Position numbers and translations under genes: made by a program
The notes under the pieces: model-generated
What the model was told of the DNA's origin: nothing
The model's database searches: none
The model's input: only the letters and a program-made list of their open reading frames with translations
DNA from: Diploscapter coronatus
Lineage: Eukaryota > Nematoda > Chromadorea > Rhabditida > Rhabditidae
Length of the DNA: 64,000 nt
Assembly (NCBI GenBank): GCA_964036155.1
Contig: OZ038423.1
Span: 58,667,249 to 58,731,248, forward strand
Direction: 5' to 3'
Shown: positions 59,301 to 64,000 of the stretch, in pieces
Layout of the letters: every line of letters begins with the position of its first letter
Numbering within the stretch: the stretch's first letter is position 1

Positions 59301-61284
59301 TGGGTGGACTGTGGGTGAGCTTTGCGAAAGTTCAATTGCATCCACTGATCCACTCACCTGAACACCCTCATCACATGCAGCTCCCTCTTCTCCTTCTTCG
59401 TGAATGCAGTTATGCACTCCTGTCCATTCTTCTGCCTGAATCTGTCGATCTTCCAGAAATCGCTCGAAACGAATGTGTTGTTGAAGTCGATGTCCTTGTT
59501 GTAGCGAGAGATCATTTTCACTGCGTCGCGGAAGATCATGTACACGAAATAGATGAGCAGGGCATTAAAGACTTGGTGCATAACGAGCGAAGAGGCCTAC
59601 AAGGAAGGAGGAAGAGGAATGACTTGGGAAGACAATGCAACAGACCTTTGCATAATTGGCGAGCTCCTTGGCCTTCAACTTCAGATCTGTCAGAGTGTAT
59701 TCCAACTCGACGCGGGGCGATTGAATTACGGCCATGTGGAGCTGAGATTAGCTATTCATTTGGGATTCTTGATCAGAGATATTGATGGGTCAAAATTTCG
59801 GGTCGAGTCCGGGCCAACATCCCTGATTTTGATAGAAAACTACATTCAATCGCGTTTCCCTGTCCAATTCGCTGGTCAAATCGCTGAGTTTGGACGCGCT
59901 CTCCTCGAAATTCGCATTCATATCTGCATCCTCCAGGTACTTCTTGCACATCGAGAACTGCGTCACTCGTCTCTCCACATTCTGAATCAATTCATATCCG
60001 CATGCAAACCGACGTTGCCAACTTTACCTGACAGAATTTCTCGATGGAAATCATGGGACAGAACCAATTCTCCACAGGCCAAATGAGCTGATCCTTGCAG
60101 TACTGATTCATTTCAATGGACAGCTTCCTGCAGGCATCCACTCCCTTGTTGAACATCTCGTTGCATCTGGTCGCAAGGCGACGAGCCATTTTCTGCACTA
60201 TCTGAAGCATGACAAGTCAATTAGAAGAATGCGATGCAATTGCTCTGCGCTCACATTCGTCTTGAACTTAGTCCACTCGGGCGGCTCTGCCTCTGTGAAG
60301 TTTTCCCAGTCTTCCCGCTTCGGCAGCAGGTCTTTGATGAACTCGTCGTCGTCCTCCAACTGCTCGCCCAGGCTCTGCTGGTAGTTGTGCAGTAGTTTGG
60401 ACTTTCTTCTCTCAATCAGCTGAAATGTCCACTTCCTCGTCTGAGTGAGTGAGAAATGCGTAGTCTGCATCTCTGCTCACCTCAACTTGTTCATTTGTCA
60501 AGTCCTGCACTGTATCTTCCTCTGTCTGATCTGCAGTGAGTTCCTTGAGGAACGGCCCGATCACTCTGCGAATTGCATTCACTGCCTTCTGTATCTTCTT
60601 CACTCCGTGTGCTGAACAGAGCAATCGCTATTTCGATGGTTTCAGGCAAAATTTACCAGAAGCCTTTTCGATGATTCCCTCGAGTGGTCCCGTGAGCAGT
60701 GCAACTCTGTTTGTAGTGATCTCTGCCTGCAACCCGATGTGGCACACGACCATCTGCCCCAGTCGCTCGTAGTTGTCCACGATGTTCTGCACGGGACCCT
60801 GCTGCAGGTTGTTCAGGATCAGAATTGTGAGCGGGTCTGAAAGAAATCGAACGTACCGAAGAAAGTGAATCAACAAAGTGGCGGCTGAAATGAAGAAAAG
60901 ACGTACACTGTCCGTTCTTCCCGAAAGCGCCAATCAAAACACAGAAGAATGCAGAGCGAAACAGAGGGCTGATGGCAAAGGCGTAAGTGGCACTCGCGAT
61001 CATCACCAGCATCATCGCCAAACCGGGAATTCGCTCGAAATCTGCGAAGTTGAGATTGCGCCAACCGAGGTAGTAAATGGCCGTGCAGACACCGATTCCC
61101 AGCAGGCCATTCAGCAGAACGCGCAGACGCACGTAGTCTGTCACTTCGCTGCAATTCGACAGGAATGTGCATGAGGGAATTGGCAGAGACAAGCCAGGCA
61201 CCTGCGCAATAAGTAGTCCTTCAGAAATCCGTCGCCCGTCCGACGTCGTACCGCAATTCGCTTCTTGTCGTCGAAAAAACCCAT
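56312..61284 (-). CDS. DC-STAMP-domain multipass protein with C-terminal RING (DCST1/2, SPE-42/SPE-49 type)
   Basis: About 20 phase-linked exons give 859 residues. N-terminal membrane segments include LLNGLLGIGVCTAIYYLGW and AMMLVMIASATYAFAI. A long Cys-containing extracellular region (CKDQLIWPVENWFCP) follows. The DC-STAMP domain reads LLIYFVYMIFRDAVKMI, NKDIDFNNTFVSSDFW, WLVLMLVVIILFLFDHYF, CWLFIPLLLSFLLQ and NYYMPFMYPRRARVRLIHFYN. After it is a C4C4 RING-like region: CLLC, LYCVSPHC, YCTVC and CYAC. Relatives act in cell-cell fusion and sperm-egg fertilisation (SPE-42/49, Sneaky, DCST1/2); DCST1 also has E3 ligase activity. The Lys-rich tail (KKKKKKTKKQK) is unusual. The last intron uses a GC donor (AAG|GCGAGG). 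Intron 58330-58286 is about 45 nt and in frame, so retention would add 15 residues. The junctions at 57417 and 57323 are less certain. Full order of exons was checked for phase. Confidence 0.9.
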
Positions 61285-61645
61285 TGAATGACAGGGAAAT
61301 GAAATTAATTTATCTCGCAGAAGACATCTCTTCTGTAAGATGCTAATTTTATTTTTTCTGCCAAGTCAGATAAGAAGGATCATTTTATTCCTGTTGAATC
61401 AGATAGATTCCTTGATAACGATAAAGACAATTTTCAAAGTGGATTACTTGTCAGTGTGAAATGTGAAATTTAATCAACACAATCAGTCCCGTGCAGGGAG
61501 GTAGAAGGGCAAAAAGGCAAAACCTATCAATGAACAGAGACCCGACTAAGCCGCTTTTCGACCCTTTTCATTATTTTTCATTATCACCAATCAGCCACTT
61601 CTCAATGCAATTTGTCATTGCTATTTGATTGAGTGAGACTGCGTG

Positions 61646-62622
61646 ATGCGAGAGTTCAAATTTGTGCCCGGCCTTGCAAATTTTCACAACTTTCTATTGA
61701 TACTCCTCTCTGCGATTTCGAATCTGAGTGCAGACTGTTCGGACACAGACCAGCAAGTAAGCGGCATTTTTTGTTGGAGTCGGCAAAATCAACAATTTCA
61801 CTGCCTAGATTAGATCTGCTACGACTGTCTTAACGAGTTTTATGGAAATTTCATGATACCTCCATTCAACTACAAGTCCTTCAACGCAGCTTACAATGCT
61901 GTACTCGACAGGAGGGGCGTTGGGGGATTCGATGAAAATTGCAGGTGAAGGAGTAAATATGGAAATTTCGAAAATGACTGACTTGCAGACATGAAGACGA
62001 ACTGCTGCGTTGCATGAAAGACGTGAATTCTCCGTCTGATTGCCTGTCCATCGACAATTTCGTTGCCTGGTTCAATGTCTCGCAGCAGGATGCAGCTCAA
62101 TTCAGACAGGCATATTTTGTGCAGAAATACCAGTGCAGAGATGGCAGACAGTGTTAGTCAAGAGGCTTTTCCTTTGGAGTTCTTGTAGTAGATCCTAAAC
62201 TTACAGTAATCCGAGGGAATTTTGCCTGTTTTCACAATGCAAGCAATTCGAGTGAAGTCGTCATTTGCGAAGACGCTTACAGAAGGCGAGAATTCGATGG
62301 GCAGGATCTCTGTCCGTAAGCAGCAATTGCCTTTGAAATTCTGAATACAACACTGCAGATCATTCAATAACTACACGCTGTGCATGGAAATGGCATACTC
62401 AGATCTGTGTGCAGACGCTGGCTCCGAATACATTTGCAATGTGGAGGAGATTAAATTCACTGTAAGCTTTCGGTCCAATTAAATCAAATCACATTGCACA
62501 TTGCATTCTTTCAGTCAACCTCAAGAGACTGCGATGGAAAGCTGGCGACTTGCAATGCATCATTCAGGCCATTTTATACACTACATTTCACTTTCCTCCT
62601 ACTTTTTCTACTGTTCAAATAA
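61646..62622 (+). CDS. Secreted or GPI-anchored Cys-rich protein, unknown function
   Basis: Six exons (61646-61756, 61814-61944, 61989-62152, 62207-62315, 62359-62461, 62515-62622) give 241 residues, all phases consistent. A hydrophobic segment at residues 15-30 (FLLILLSAISNLSADC) is the likely signal peptide. The body has about 14 Cys, often paired (CYDC, CMKDVNSPSDC, CFHNASNSSEVVIC), and N-glycosylation sequons. The extreme C-terminus is hydrophobic (LHFTFLLLFLLFK) after a small-residue stretch, as in GPI-anchor signals. No family is recognised. AATAAA overlaps the stop codon (AAATAAAG), so the 3' UTR would be very short. It converges on Gemin2 with an 80-bp gap and is divergent from the DC-STAMP gene. 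Confidence 0.75.
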
Positions 62623-62701
62623 AGTTTCTAAATTTTATATCTTCTTTTTTATGACTCAGAATAACAAGTGATAAGGAATAACAAATGGACGCGAGTCGAG
62701 G

Positions 62702-63890
62702 TCAGTCATCGGCCAAATCCATCTGGCCGAAGTTCCTAGCCACAATTGCAATGAAGAGCGAGAATTCGCGAATTTCATCCTCCAAATATCAATTCGTCAT
62801 GATTTGAATGACTTGTTCATTTGCCTACCTCTCTGTCCTGACTCAGTGATTTCCTCGTTTTTCTGCACATTCTGGCGAGCGTCCGCAATGCAGTCACTAC
62901 ATCGGGAATGGGAGGTCGCACAACTCTGAACACAGATTGCTGTAGAAAATGAAGGAAGAAAGAAGAATGCATACAGCAGCAGGAGAGCGTAGATCCACTC
63001 TCGAATAGGCCTCGTCAGACTCTCCTCTTCTGCCCAGCTCACAAACGACTCGAGCAGTCCATCTACCTGAAACAACATATCAAATATGCCATATCAATGA
63101 TCTATTTATGTGGCCTGAATGGCTTCTTGTATTCCACACCCACTTTATGAACAATCATAGAGTATTTTGTGCAGAAACTAGGCGTGAAATATAAACTTGT
63201 GAGTGTGGAATGCAGGAACTCCTCTGCATTCAGATTGCTTGCCTGATAGCTGTAGAGAGAAGCGACGATGTGCAGAGCGGGGGGAGTGCCTGTGTGATTG
63301 GGGAAGTGCTGCTGCTGACTGGTGAAGGTGGGATGGCAGCGCTCAAGCAAAGTTCCTCGCCACTCGTCCGAGTCCTGCAACATTGCGCTGCACGATTAAA
63401 TGAATTGATGATAGAGAAGTCGTCCTTCAATAGAATGGAATAAGTACCTCTATGAGTTTGGAAGGCTGCCAGCTCTTTTTGGGGATTTTCTTCCTGAATT
63501 CGGGATCGGAGAAAATGGCCTCGATCCTGTTGCGATTCTGCTCGAACTGCTCGCACTTGGCCGTCTGCCACTCGATGCTCGGCGCCAGTGGATCTGACGT
63601 GGAGGGGGAGGGGTTGAATGCATTCTGGAGACTGGTCGACGTGACTGCGTCAGACGCTGTGGATGCATCACCTGCAGTAGAGGGAACTGCTTCTGGCCGC
63701 TTGATCGCTACCACTTCTGCCAGTCGAATTCGCGATGCCTTCACCTGCAATTCATCCCATTCGCCTGTCTCCCCACTGTCTCAGACTGTCAAACCTGTTT
63801 GAGATACGCCTCTGCACTCGAAGGCACTGCATCCAGGTCCACTTCGTTCGGGTTGAATTTGCCGATGTCGAAGAACGTCTCCTGATCCAT
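62702..63890 (-). CDS. gemin2: Gemin2 (SMN complex)
   Basis: Six exons (63890-63795, 63744-63448, 63374-63243, 63066-62975, 62925-62829, 62779-62702) give 263 residues (human 280). Motifs: FNPNEVDLDAVPSSAEAYLKQV near the start, IEWQTAKCEQFEQNRNRIEA, GTPPALHIVASL, REWIYALLLL, LRTLARMCRK and the C-terminal FLFIAIVARNFGQMDLADD-type end. Gemin2 holds Sm proteins for snRNP assembly with SMN in cytoplasm and Cajal bodies. Intron 3 uses a GC donor (CAG|GCAAGC); reading through it also stays open for 34 codons, but splicing restores the family alignment. An acceptor-like TTCTGCATTCCAG lies 7 nt before the ATG, suggesting trans-splicing or a 5' exon. Confidence 0.93.
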
Positions 63891-64000
63891 GAGTTCGGCT
63901 GGAATGCAGAAAATTAAATTTGAAAAAGAAACCAGCAAGAAATAATGAAAATTTTTCGGCCATTACACAAACAAAAGGATTCAATTCGCTTCATATTCAC

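Noticed and set aside
1..64000. CRISPR arrays, rRNA, prophage or bacterial operons
   Set aside because: No direct-repeat arrays or rRNA-like sequence; every supported gene is intron-containing and metazoan.

Overview
The window looks like nuclear DNA of a small-genome metazoan, most likely a nematode. Genes are dense and on both strands. Most introns are only about 40-60 nt, have GT..AG ends and often end in TTTCAG. The gene set includes a let-756-like FGF, a DC-STAMP/SPE-42-type protein, a bestrophin and a PTP-1/PTPN4-like phosphatase. Several start codons sit just 3' of an acceptor-like TTTTAG/TTCCAG, as expected for spliced-leader trans-splicing, although no leader RNA is visible here. All gene structures were built by hand from reading frame, phase continuity and splice consensus. 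Species cannot be named from the sequence.

Layout. 1-6709 (-): 3' part of a large gene encoding eight matrin/U1-type C2H2 fingers arranged as four tandem two-finger modules; it is cut by the window start. 7176-9036 (+): RSRC2-like SMAP-domain protein, head-to-head with the finger gene. 9253-10197: long fold-back transposable element, with a 217-bp relative at 17002-17218. 10948-14408 (+): lysosomal phospholipase B-like protein. 14409-18455: pyrimidine-rich non-coding DNA. 18456-20379 (+): FGF with a long basic tail. 21315-22047 (-): small unknown Cys-rich gene. 22048-26245: pyrimidine-rich non-coding DNA. 26246-41442 (+): a 15-kb FERM-PDZ-PTP gene with large introns, one holding a possible nested single-exon gene. 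42710-43981 (+): decayed F-box/Kelch gene. 44692-45243 (-): RPAC2. 47854-49209 (-): UBE2G1. 49806-52554 (+): bestrophin. 52964-54664 (-): bZIP factor whose mRNA also carries a 211-codon overlapping frame starting at the first AUG. 56312-61284 (-): DC-STAMP-domain RING protein. 61646-62622 (+): Cys-rich, probably GPI-anchored protein. 62702-63890 (-): Gemin2.

The genes do not form one pathway. They mix housekeeping (Pol I/III subunit, SMN complex, E2 enzyme, splicing-associated protein), signalling (FGF, PTP, bZIP), membrane (bestrophin, DC-STAMP) and lysosomal functions. Small hairpin elements are frequent, mostly inside introns.

The observations most worth following are the tandem two-finger matrin array with repeated intron positions, the overlapping frame in the bZIP gene, and the related fold-back elements with TA flanks.
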